Source of the DNA: JBDOQU01 sp039839375
GTDB lineage: Bacteria; Pseudomonadota; Alphaproteobacteria; DSM-16000; Inquilinaceae
Assembly: GCF_039839375.1 (NCBI RefSeq)
Contig: NZ_JBDOQU010000011.1
Span: 1 to 64,000, forward strand
DNA: 64,000 nucleotides
Reading direction: 5' to 3'
This document shows, one piece after another, positions 8,582 to 16,565 of this stretch (the first letter of the stretch is position 1; each line of letters starts with the position of its first letter). The notes under the pieces were generated by a model. The model was not told the DNA's origin, did not search any database, and was given only the letters and a program-made list of their open reading frames with translations. A program made the translations under genes and the position numbers.

Positions 8582-9067
8582 ATGACTATGCGATCATGCA
8601 AGGTGCCGTGTTGGAACTTAGAATCTGAACACAATTTGATCGTGAAGCGACAAGGCAACAATCCCAAGAGACGTCTCGCTCCCGCTAGCTCACTCGATGA
8701 GCAGGTGTTGAAAGCACTTGCCTCGAAAGTTTCATATGCCGGCAGCGGTCATCACAAGCGCTATCCTGCCGACTATGGGCTGGAAAGGACAAATCCTCGG
8801 CCGACCAAGTCACTATGTGACCTAGTAAAAGCCATAACCGTTAAGCAGGCTTGGCAACTACTCGCAACAGGCATCAAGGCGGGGATGGTAAGCGGACTCT
8901 CTAAAGAAGGCTTCCCGAAATTCATCTGGTGTGTAGACGAAGATGAAATTGTCTATGAAGCAAAGACAGATGTCAGAGCATCGGGTGCCTACCACGGCTA
9001 TCCCCTTGAGGCGGAAGATGATTTCCGTAGATATATATTGGCGGAGTGGAAAAAACGATGCCGCTAA
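8582..9067 (+). CDS. Accessory protein of unknown function, first gene of an overlapping pair
   Basis: Up to 161 aa. Translation may instead start at GTG 8642, which opens VKRQGNNPKRR; no clear ribosome site precedes either start. Notable features are a HHKRYPADYGL motif (about 58-68), a NPRPTKSLCD segment (about 72-81), and a C-terminal half with FIWCVDEDEIVYEAK and GAYHGYPLEAEDDFRRYI. The conserved-looking His/Lys/Arg cluster resembles what is seen in small nuclease-type toxins, but I cannot assign a family. Its end overlaps the next gene by 10 bp. Base composition is clearly more AT-rich than in neighbours, which suggests transfer. Confidence 0.7.
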   Translation: MTMRSCKVPCWNLESEHNLIVKRQGNNPKRRLAPASSLDEQVLKALASKVSYAGSGHHKRYPADYGLERTNPRPTKSLCDLVKAITVKQAWQLLATGIKAGMVSGLSKEGFPKFIWCVDEDEIVYEAKTDVRASGAYHGYPLEAEDDFRRYILAEWKKRCR

Positions 9068-10371
9068 GTTGGTCCATTGAAGTTGATTGGGAATCGCTGG
9101 ACGCGGGACCGGCGGAGGAACGTGCATGCTTCGCCGCCCTCGGCATCCGCGCACATGAGCGGTGGTTAACTGAGGGTCGAGACGCACTGGCCAACCGGTT
9201 GCGGGAGAAGCCGTTTTTATCGGCATACCATTTGGCGGAGTGGGCAGCGTGGAATTGGTGGCGACTCCGATGGGAGCCGCGATCCCCGGCAAGCGAATGG
9301 TCGCAATCGCATCGGATGACCTCGATCGGCTCCGGATATATCTGGCCGGACATCACCATATTCTCGGATGGTGAGCGTACTGCGCTCGTCGCCATGCCAA
9401 CCGCCGAACGACCACACACGCCATATCGATACATTTCGGACGTTGCTTCAGTAATCCCAGCGCACCAGTTCGAAACTGTGCTCGATGAGTTCTTCGGCAA
9501 GGTGCTGAACCGACTGGAATCGGAAGGCGTTCATTCGTCGAATTTTCACGACATCTGGCGATGCCTCGAAAAGGAGCGTAGTACGCCAGAACTTGCCCAC
9601 CGCAGGAAGCTTGAGGCACTCCTCGGCGCTGAACCAGACGAGGCCGATCAGCATGTCTTGGAGCGTCTTCTCGTTGAAGCGGAAGAATTTACCTTCGAGG
9701 CCGTTGAAGAGATCGCTGCCAATCGCGGCCATGGCGGTAGAATAGATGGGATTGGTCAACTAAAGGAGATAGCTGAGCAGGGTGGTCACGATGTTGCTCC
9801 TAGGAACTCGGTCCGTCTGCGCACACAATCGGGACTCCGGCGAAGCGGCGATATTCCAGCCTGGAAGCTTGGGGCCAAGGCGGCCGCGGCGCTACGAGAG
9901 CAGGAACACCTTAACGGAGAGATGATCTCGGACAAGTCACTTGCCGACATGGCTGGGACATCAGTAGATGCGCTTTCCGATTCAAACCGAACTGCAGATC
10001 TCTCGTTCGCGATCGACGGGAGTAGCGAGAGAGGTCGCATGGTATTGAGATCTAAATGGCATACCGGCCGCCGTTTCGATCTGGCGCGCCTTCTTGGCGA
10101 TCGAATTCTCACACCAAGGGGAAATCGTCTCTTTCCCGCCACGCGCAGTCATACATACCGGCAAAAAATGCAGCGAGCGTTCGCTGCCGAATTTCTGAGT
10201 CCGTTCGAAGCTGTGGATGAAATGCTTGCCGATGACTATTCGACGGAAAACCAACGTGACGTGGCCGAGCATTTTCAAGTATCTGAGATGACAATCCAGA
10301 GGCTGCTAGTCAATCACAACCGGCTGGAGCGTGAGGAGCTCGAAGAAGATTTCGAGGTTGCGGCAGGTTGA
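9058..10371 (+). CDS. ImmA/IrrE-like protein with a degenerate protease site
   Basis: 437 aa from the ATG at 9058; GTG 9046 is an alternative, but GGAGTGG at 9043-9049 fits the ATG. The C-terminal part matches the ImmA/IrrE layout: RRFDLARLLGD (about 338-348) sits where the family has RRFTLAHELGH, followed by FAAEFLSPFEAVDEML (about 374-389) and a helix-turn-helix-like AEHFQVSEMTIQRLL. The zinc ligands H, E and H are replaced by R, L and D, so proteolysis is unlikely. The N-terminal about 330 residues have no recognised domain. It overlaps the preceding gene by 10 bp and shares its AT-rich bias. An antitoxin or sensor role is my inference. Confidence 0.75.
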   Translation: MPLSWSIEVDWESLDAGPAEERACFAALGIRAHERWLTEGRDALANRLREKPFLSAYHLAEWAAWNWWRLRWEPRSPASEWSQSHRMTSIGSGYIWPDITIFSDGERTALVAMPTAERPHTPYRYISDVASVIPAHQFETVLDEFFGKVLNRLESEGVHSSNFHDIWRCLEKERSTPELAHRRKLEALLGAEPDEADQHVLERLLVEAEEFTFEAVEEIAANRGHGGRIDGIGQLKEIAEQGGHDVAPRNSVRLRTQSGLRRSGDIPAWKLGAKAAAALREQEHLNGEMISDKSLADMAGTSVDALSDSNRTADLSFAIDGSSERGRMVLRSKWHTGRRFDLARLLGDRILTPRGNRLFPATRSHTYRQKMQRAFAAEFLSPFEAVDEMLADDYSTENQRDVAEHFQVSEMTIQRLLVNHNRLEREELEEDFEVAAG

Positions 10372-10403
10372 ATTGGAGTCCACACGCCACGGCGGACTGA
10401 ATA

Positions 10404-12152
10404 TTACCGACGGGCGGCGGGCTCGTCTTCATTCGTCGCCGGGGCGCCGGCGGCGGTCGATCGGTCCAGGGTCACGCGATAGGCGGCGCCGGCCCCCGGC
10501 AGCCGCGCGGCCGATCCGCCGACCTGCGCCGCCAGCCGGTCGATGAGGCTCAGCCCCAGCCCGTCCTGCGCCTCACCCGCCGCCGGTTCATCGAAGCCGA
10601 CGCCATTGTCCGCGACCGTCATTTCGACCATTTCGCCCACGGTCCGGAGCGTCACGGTGATCCTGCCGTGCGTACCGGAGGGAAAGGCGTGCTTGAAGGC
10701 GTTGGACACCAGTTCCGTCAGTAGCAGGGCGAGCGGAATGGCGCTGTTGATATCCAGCTCCACCGGTTCGGTCTTCACCTCCATCTCGACCTCGCCGCTG
10801 GGGCGGGCATAGGCGACGGCCAGCTGGTCGCAAAGCGACCGGACGGCGGCGGAGAAGTCCAGACGGACGAGTTGTTCGGACTGATAGAGGATCTGGTGGA
10901 TCTCGCTCATCGCCATGATCCGCTGCAGGCTTTCCCGCAGCACCGTCTGGATCGCCGGGTCCTTGTTCCGCGAGGCCTGGAGGCTGAGCAGGCTGACGAT
11001 CATCTGGAGGTTGTTCTTCACCCTGTGGTGAAGCTCCTGGAAAAGGACGTTCTTTTCGTCCAGGGCCACCTGCAGGTTGTCGTTCAGCCGGACCATCTCC
11101 TCGTCATGACGCTGAAGGCTGTCGGCCATCTTGTCGAAGGAGCGGCCCAGATCGGTGAATTCGGGCACCGAGCTTTTCAACCCCGCGCGTGTCTCCAGCC
11201 GCCCGCCCCCGAAATCGGCCACCTTCCGCTGGAGCGTCTTGAGAGGGCGGCGGATCGTGACTTCCGACACGATGAGGGCCAGCAGGAGCACGGCCAGGAA
11301 GATCGCGCCGATCGACATCATCTGGCGTTCGAACGACCGTTCGGCGGCGGCGAAGAGCGACGACCGCGGGATGCCGACCGTCACGAAGAGGCCCTTGTAC
11401 TTCTGCAGCGGGGCGATCCCGTAGAGGCTGTTCCGCCCCTCCACGCTTGTCGCCGCGACCGTGGTCCGTCCGGCCTCCGGCAATGCATTCCGCAGCCGTT
11501 CGTCGGTTATCACCTGTCCGATCCATTCGCCCGGATCGGGCTGGCGGGCGAGGATCGTGCCCGCGCCGTCGACCAGCATGACGTCGGATCCCGGCGGCAG
11601 CGGCGGCAGCGTGATGGAGGAGGCCAGGAACTGGAGATCGAGCGCCAGGAGGAGAACCATTTCCGCCCGGCCGCGCTGATCGAGGGCGGGATAGGCTACC
11701 GGCAATATCTTCTTGCCCGTCTCCGGATCGACGGTGACGCGCCCGATGGCGATCACGCCGGTCGCCATCGCGGTGCGGAAGAAGTCGCGTTCCGAAAGGT
11801 CGGTCCCGACCGCGCCGTCGTCGCTGGAGCAGAGGACCATGCCATCGGCGGACAGGACGGCTGTATCGGTGAAGCTGGGAAGCGAGGTGGTTATGTTGCG
11901 CGTAAGCCGGTTGCACGCCGCCCGGTCGCCCGTCACCAGATCCGGCAGGTGCGCCAGCGTGGCGAAGACATACCGCGCATTCTCAAAATAGCCCTGCTGT
12001 TCCGACGCGATCGTCCGCGCCAGCTGAACGGCCTGAAGCGCGGCGTTGCCGCGATCAGCGCGACGTTCGGCGAATTCGCCGGCAACAAGGACAGCCAATA
12101 CCGGAAACGCAGCAATCAGGATCAGCAACAGCAGACGCTGCTGGATGTTCAC
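10404..12152 (-). CDS. Membrane sensor histidine kinase, HisKA_2 type
   Basis: 582 aa. An N-terminal transmembrane helix (about 7-24) and a second (about 275-297) bracket a periplasmic sensor region of Cache type (YALDQRG, MLVDGAGTIL). A HAMP-like linker (about 298-350) and coiled coil follow. The H-box is ELHHRVKNNLQMIVSLLSLQ, the signature of the HisKA_2/HWE-related kinases. The ATPase domain shows LLLTELVSNAFKHAF (N box), VADNGVGFD (G1) and GLGLSLI (G2). No response regulator is adjacent. Such kinases often feed the PhyR general stress pathway in alphaproteobacteria, but nothing here proves it. It lies between serA and the accessory block. Confidence 0.9.
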   Translation of the reverse strand: MNIQQRLLLLILIAAFPVLAVLVAGEFAERRADRGNAALQAVQLARTIASEQQGYFENARYVFATLAHLPDLVTGDRAACNRLTRNITTSLPSFTDTAVLSADGMVLCSSDDGAVGTDLSERDFFRTAMATGVIAIGRVTVDPETGKKILPVAYPALDQRGRAEMVLLLALDLQFLASSITLPPLPPGSDVMLVDGAGTILARQPDPGEWIGQVITDERLRNALPEAGRTTVAATSVEGRNSLYGIAPLQKYKGLFVTVGIPRSSLFAAAERSFERQMMSIGAIFLAVLLLALIVSEVTIRRPLKTLQRKVADFGGGRLETRAGLKSSVPEFTDLGRSFDKMADSLQRHDEEMVRLNDNLQVALDEKNVLFQELHHRVKNNLQMIVSLLSLQASRNKDPAIQTVLRESLQRIMAMSEIHQILYQSEQLVRLDFSAAVRSLCDQLAVAYARPSGEVEMEVKTEPVELDINSAIPLALLLTELVSNAFKHAFPSGTHGRITVTLRTVGEMVEMTVADNGVGFDEPAAGEAQDGLGLSLIDRLAAQVGGSAARLPGAGAAYRVTLDRSTAAGAPATNEDEPAARR

Positions 12153-12284
12153 TCCTGTTCCTCCCCTACCCCATCCCGAAACGGGATCCGGGCGGACTTC
12201 ACCATGGCAAGACGGTCAATGTACCTAACATAGGACAGGAAGCGGCACGGATTTTATCCATTCGGTCCTGAAATATTCGCGTGA

Positions 12285-12324
12285 CAGGCGCACCCGGCCC
12301 CGACGGCAGGGCCGGGTGCGCCTG
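12285..12324 (-). terminator. Strong hairpin downstream of serA
   Basis: A perfect 16-base stem (caggcgcacccggccc and its complement) with an 8-base loop begins 14 bp after the serA stop on the minus strand. The tail is only moderately T-rich, so termination may be partial or Rho-aided. Confidence 0.65.
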
Positions 12325-12337
12325 CCCTCCCGTCCCG

Positions 12338-13915
12338 TCAGAAGCGAAGCGCCTTGACGCTGACGACGCTGGGCAGGGTCGCCACTTCGCGGGACAGCTT
12401 GTCGTCGACCGGCTGATCGACGGCGACCAGCGCGATGGCGTTCTCCCCCGCGCTCTTCCGGCCGAGATGGAAGCTGGCGATGTTGATCCCGGCATTGCCG
12501 AGGATGGTGCCGAGATTGCCGATCAGGCCGGGCTTGTCCTCGTTGCGGACGAACAGCATGTGTTCGGACACCTCCGCCTCCAGCGGCACGTCCTCGATGC
12601 CCACCAGACGCGGCTTGTCGCCGCCGAAGAGCGAGCCTTCGACGGAGCGCGTGCGGGCCTCGGTCTTGACGACCACGCGGACCAGCGTGTTGTAGTTGGT
12701 CGCCCGGTCGTGCTTCGTCTCCGAGACGTCGATGTCCCTCTCCCGCGCGATGACGGGGGCGGAGACCATGTTGACGCTGTCCAGCAGCGGCGAGAGCAGG
12801 CCCGTCAGGATCACCGCCGTCAGCGGCTTGACGTTCAGCTCCGCCGCCTCGCCCTCATATTCCACCGTCACGGACTGGATGCCGGTTTCGGTTATCTGGC
12901 CGGCGAAGGAGCCGAGCTGTTCGGCGAGCTTGAGATAAGGCCGCAGGCGCGGCGCGTCCTCCGCCGAGATGGACGGCATGTTGAGCGCGTTCACGACCGC
13001 GCCGGACATCAGATAGTCGGAAATCTGCTCCGCCACCTGGAGGGCGACGTTCTCCTGCGCTTCGGAGGTCGAGGCGCCCAGATGGGGCGTGCAGACGACC
13101 TTGGGATGGCCGAACAGTGGGTGCGCCTTGGCCGGCTCCTCGGAAAACACGTCGAGCGCCGCCCCGGCGAGATGGCCGGAATCCAGCGCCTCCCGCAGCG
13201 CTTCCTCATCAACCAGTCCGCCGCGCGCGCAATTGATGATGCGCGCGCCCTGCTTCATCTTCGCGATCGCCTCCCGGCCGACGATGCCGCGGGTCGCGTC
13301 CGTCAGCGGCGTGTGCAGGGTGAGGATGTCGGCGCGGCCGAACAGCTCGTCCAGCGTCACCTTCTCCACCCCCAGATCGACCGCCCGTTCGGCCGACAGG
13401 TAAGGGTCGTAGGCGACGACCTTCATCTTCAGGCCCAGCGCGCGGTCGGCGACGATGGAGCCGATATTGCCGGCGCCGATGATGCCCAGCGTCTTGCCGA
13501 ACAGCTCCACGCCCATGAAGCGGTTCTTCTCCCACTTGCCGGCATGGGTGGAGGCGTTGGCCTCCGGAATCTCCCGCGCCAGGGCGAACATCATCGCGAT
13601 GGCGTGTTCGGCCGTGGTGATGGAGTTGCCGAAGGGCGTGTTCATGATGACGACGCCGCGCTGGGTCGCCGCCGGGATGTCGACATTGTCGACGCCGATG
13701 CCGGCCCGGCCGACGACCTTGAGGTTCGTCGCGGCGGCCAGCACATCCTTCGTGACCTTGGTGGCCGAGCGGATGGCGAGGCCGTCATACTGGCCGATGA
13801 TGGATTTCAGCTCGTCCGGCGTCAGGCCGGTCTTGACGTCGACCTCCACGCCGCGGGCCTTGAAGATCTCGACGGCGGCGGGGCTGAGCTTGTCGGAAAT
13901 GAGGACTTTGGGCAT
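12338..13915 (-). CDS. serA: D-3-phosphoglycerate dehydrogenase
   Basis: 525 aa, the long form with an intervening domain and a C-terminal ACT domain. It oxidises 3-phosphoglycerate with NAD, the first step of serine synthesis. The dinucleotide motif LGIIGAGNIGSIVADRAL lies near 145-160, the GRAGIGVDNVD segment near 75-85, and the catalytic ARGGLVDEEAL and CTPHLGAST motifs near 228-285. The ACT segment at the end (about 450-525) starts VRNEDKPGLIGNLGTIL and would bind serine for feedback control. The frame is open for 18 codons upstream, but MPKVLISDKL at 13915 is the family start. It follows serC across a repeat. Confidence 0.97.
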   Translation of the reverse strand: MPKVLISDKLSPAAVEIFKARGVEVDVKTGLTPDELKSIIGQYDGLAIRSATKVTKDVLAAATNLKVVGRAGIGVDNVDIPAATQRGVVIMNTPFGNSITTAEHAIAMMFALAREIPEANASTHAGKWEKNRFMGVELFGKTLGIIGAGNIGSIVADRALGLKMKVVAYDPYLSAERAVDLGVEKVTLDELFGRADILTLHTPLTDATRGIVGREAIAKMKQGARIINCARGGLVDEEALREALDSGHLAGAALDVFSEEPAKAHPLFGHPKVVCTPHLGASTSEAQENVALQVAEQISDYLMSGAVVNALNMPSISAEDAPRLRPYLKLAEQLGSFAGQITETGIQSVTVEYEGEAAELNVKPLTAVILTGLLSPLLDSVNMVSAPVIARERDIDVSETKHDRATNYNTLVRVVVKTEARTRSVEGSLFGGDKPRLVGIEDVPLEAEVSEHMLFVRNEDKPGLIGNLGTILGNAGINIASFHLGRKSAGENAIALVAVDQPVDDKLSREVATLPSVVSVKALRF

Positions 13916-13969
13916 CGGGACGGACTCCGTATGCGGATGTTCGGAAACTGAATAAGGGAAACAACTCAC

Positions 13970-14029
13970 CCCTCACCCTCCCATTGCTTATGCAATGGGC
14001 CCCTCCCTCTCCCACAAGGGGAGAGGGGT
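13970..14029. repeat. CCCTCACCC-type interspersed repeat, copy 2
   Basis: The outer blocks match copy 1. The inner hairpin here is cccattgc-ttat-gcaatggg, a different but still self-complementary stem. It fills most of the 136 bp between the start of serA and the end of serC. Confidence 0.75.
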
Positions 14030-14051
14030 AGTGGCGGCAAGGGGTGTTTGG

Positions 14052-15233
14052 TCAGGCGGCCTTGGCGAGATCGGCGCAGACCGTGGCGAACGCCCAATCC
14101 AGCCAGGGCAGGAGCGCCTGGAGATCGGACGTTTCGACGGTGGAGCCGCCCCAGATCCGCAGGCCCGGAGGGGCGTCGCGATGGCCGGTGATGTCGTAGG
14201 CGACATTTTCGGCCTCCAGGAGCGCGGCGATGCGCTTCGGCGCCTCCGCCTGGCCCTTGGCGTCGAGCGCCAGCACCTGGGGATCGACGATCTTCAGGCA
14301 GATGGAGGTCGATGACCGCGTCGCAGGATCGACGGCCAGGAAATCCGCCCAGTCCGATTTCGCGACCCAGTCGGCGACAATGCGGAGATTGGCTTCCGAC
14401 CGGCCGATGAGGGCCTTCAGCCCGCCTTCCGATTCGGCCCAGCGGAGGCCACTCAGCGCGTCCTCGACCGCCAGCATGGAGGGGGTGTTGATGGTTTCGC
14501 CCTTGAACACGCCTTCAGCCAGCGCGCCCTTGGACATCAGGCGGAATATCTTGGGCAGCGGGCGGTCGGGATCGAAGCCCTGGAGTCGTTCGACGGCGCG
14601 CGGGCTGAGAGCGATCATGCCGTGCGCGCCCTCCCCGCCCAGCACCTTCTGCCAGGACCAGGTGACGACATCCAGCTTCGGCCAGGGCAGGTCCATGGCG
14701 TAGGCGGCGGAGGTGGCGTCGCAGAAGGTCAGCCCCTGCCGGTCGTCCTTGATCCAGTCGCCGTTCGGCGTCCGGACGCCGGAGGTCGTCCCGTTCCAGG
14801 TGAAGACCACGTCGCGGTCGGTATCGACGGCCGCGAGATCGGGCAGTTCGCCGTAGCCGGCCTTGAAGGTGCGGACATCATCCAGCTTGAGCTGCTTGAC
14901 GACATCGGTGATCCAGGCCTCGCCAAAGCTTTCCCAGGCCAGCATGTCGACGCCGCGCTGGCCGAGCATCGACCAGAGCGCCATCTCAACCGCGCCGGTG
15001 TCCGACGCCGGCACGATGCCGAGGCGGTAGTCGGCCGGGATGCCGAGGATCGCGCGGGAGCGGTCGATCACTTCGGCCAGCCTGGCCTTGGCGGGTTTCG
15101 ATCTGTGGGAACGACCGAGGATCGCGTCGCTCAGGGCGTCCAGCGTCCAGCCGGGATGCTTCGCGCAGGGACCCGAGGAAAATTCGGGACGGCGCGGACG
15201 CCCCGACGGTTTGGGGGCGTTCAGCGTGCTCAT
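14052..15233 (-). CDS. serC: Phosphoserine aminotransferase
   Basis: 393 aa, the longer alphaproteobacterial form. It converts 3-phosphohydroxypyruvate and glutamate to phosphoserine and 2-oxoglutarate using PLP; it may also serve vitamin B6 synthesis. The opening RRPEFSSGPCAKHPGW, the GIVPASDTGAVEMALW segment and the PLP-lysine region VTWSWQKVLGGEGAHG (about 190-205) are visible. It is upstream of serA in the same direction. The start codon directly abuts one arm of a long-range inverted repeat described separately. Confidence 0.95.
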   Translation of the reverse strand: MSTLNAPKPSGRPRRPEFSSGPCAKHPGWTLDALSDAILGRSHRSKPAKARLAEVIDRSRAILGIPADYRLGIVPASDTGAVEMALWSMLGQRGVDMLAWESFGEAWITDVVKQLKLDDVRTFKAGYGELPDLAAVDTDRDVVFTWNGTTSGVRTPNGDWIKDDRQGLTFCDATSAAYAMDLPWPKLDVVTWSWQKVLGGEGAHGMIALSPRAVERLQGFDPDRPLPKIFRLMSKGALAEGVFKGETINTPSMLAVEDALSGLRWAESEGGLKALIGRSEANLRIVADWVAKSDWADFLAVDPATRSSTSICLKIVDPQVLALDAKGQAEAPKRIAALLEAENVAYDITGHRDAPPGLRIWGGSTVETSDLQALLPWLDWAFATVCADLAKAA

Positions 15234-15234
15234 T

Positions 15235-15301
15235 GTCGCTATTCCTTCCAGAATAGTAGCACCCCGTTGGGGGGGTGTGGCCCGCCGCGGAGAATAGCGA
15301 C
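15235..15301 (-). promoter_or_regulatory. serC leader with hairpin that could mask the ribosome site
   Basis: Perfect 10-base arms gtcgctattc (15235-15244) and gaatagcgac (15292-15301) enclose an inner cacccc/ggggtg hairpin. In the mRNA the 3' arm ends one base before the serC AUG and overlaps the region just after GGAAGG. Folding would hide the translation start. Confidence 0.45.
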
Positions 15302-15375
15302 CGGAACCCCACCGTCAACGTCCTATCGGAAAAATATTGGCTGCCATGCCCGAATGAAGGGGTACACGCCCGCGA

Positions 15376-16119
15376 TCATCCGGCAAGGGTCCGATAATGG
15401 TAGCCATAGGCTGGGCGCAGGCCGGCGGCGGCATAGAGGGCGACGGCAGGGGCGTTGTCGGCCTCCACCTGGAGGCACGCGGAATGCGCGCCATTCTGTC
15501 GCGCCCAGCCGGCGATCGCCATCATCACCCGCGCGGCGAGGCCTTGCCTCCGGAGGTCGGGCGCGGTGCGGACGGAGGAGACGCAGCACCAGCCGTCGAT
15601 GACGGTCGCGAGCGCGACGCTGGCCGGCGCGCCTTCGACCAGGGGGGCGGCGAAGCCGGTGGGCGCGGGCAGCCTCGAAGCGATGCCCAGCCGTTCCCGG
15701 CTGGCAGCCTCCCCCGATTCGGCCGGGGCGGCGACCCGCCACCATGCGGCGTCGGCGACGGGGGCGATCACGATATCGCCGGCCGTCTTCCCTTCGGCCA
15801 ATCCTCCGGTCAGGACCAGCGACCGGCCTTCGACGGCGTAGCCGCGCGCCTCCAGCCTTTCGTCCAGCCCGGCGGGCAGCGCGGCTTCGGTGATCTTGAA
15901 GCAGGGGCGCAACTCGCGCCGGCGGTAGCGATCCTCGGCCTCCGACAGCGCGGAATCTAGGTCGCCACCTTCCCAGGCCAGCGGGAGGACTGAGTTGGCG
16001 CGCCTGGAAGAACCTTCGCTGTAGCCCAGCCGCCAGCCGTTGAGATGCTCGGCGGAGGCGGCGGGCCAGGAGCGCGCGCACAGCGCCTCCAGCGCGCGGA
16101 TGTCGTCGGGCGGGATCAG
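15376..16119 (-). CDS. GNAT family N-acetyltransferase
   Basis: About 247 aa if read from the upstream end. The C-terminal half shows the acetyl-CoA motif VRTAPDLRRQGLAARVMMAI and the usual ending NAPAVALYAAAGLRPAYGYH. The frame upstream of the first usual start (TTG at 15912) continues with convincing family sequence (PPDDIRALEALCARSW, AEHLNGWRLGY), so TTG 15912 would lose about 69 conserved residues. There is no ATG, GTG or TTG near the natural N-terminus; the candidate is a CTG at 16117-16119 overlapping the maoC stop. Either a rare start is used or the start codon has mutated. Substrate unknown. Confidence 0.7.
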   Translation of the reverse strand: MIPPDDIRALEALCARSWPAASAEHLNGWRLGYSEGSSRRANSVLPLAWEGGDLDSALSEAEDRYRRRELRPCFKITEAALPAGLDERLEARGYAVEGRSLVLTGGLAEGKTAGDIVIAPVADAAWWRVAAPAESGEAASRERLGIASRLPAPTGFAAPLVEGAPASVALATVIDGWCCVSSVRTAPDLRRQGLAARVMMAIAGWARQNGAHSACLQVEADNAPAVALYAAAGLRPAYGYHYRTLAG

Positions 16120-16565
16120 GCGGGCCGCCGCTTCAGCAGGTGGTGGCAGAAGCAGGTCATGACGGGTTCGCCATGCTGGTTGAAGGTCCGGTAAGCGAGC
16201 CGGGCGGAGCCGCGATCGGGCTTGGAGGATGACGGCTTCTGCTCCACCACCTCCGCCTCCATGCGGAGCGTGTCGCCCGGACGGACGGGGCGGAGCCAGC
16301 GCAGCTCGTCCAGCCCCCCGCTGCCGATGCCGGCAGCCGCCAGTGCCCCGGTCTGGGCGAACAGGCGGAAGGTGAGCGCCAGGGTCTGGAAGCCCGAGGC
16401 GATCAGGCCGCCGAAGGGCGTCGCCTTCGCCGCCTCGCCATCGATATGGAAGGGCTGGGGGTCGTAGGTCAGGGCGAAATCCACGATCATGCCCTCCGTC
16501 AGCGTCGCGCCGGCGGAGCGGAAGATGCGGCCGACGGTGAAATCCTCGAAATAGAGATCGGTCAT
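16116..16565 (-). CDS. MaoC-like dehydratase/hydratase
   Basis: 149 aa, a single hot-dog domain. The hydratase-2 motif YDPQPFHIDGEAAKATPFGG (about 34-53) carries the Asp/His pair expected for hydration of enoyl-CoA-type substrates. The C-terminus holds the REALYR-like block RLAYRTFNQHGEPVMTC. Its ATG overlaps the phzF stop by 4 bp, so it belongs to a phzF-maoC-GNAT operon. The true substrate cannot be told. Confidence 0.88.
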   Translation of the reverse strand: MTDLYFEDFTVGRIFRSAGATLTEGMIVDFALTYDPQPFHIDGEAAKATPFGGLIASGFQTLALTFRLFAQTGALAAAGIGSGGLDELRWLRPVRPGDTLRMEAEVVEQKPSSSKPDRGSARLAYRTFNQHGEPVMTCFCHHLLKRRPA

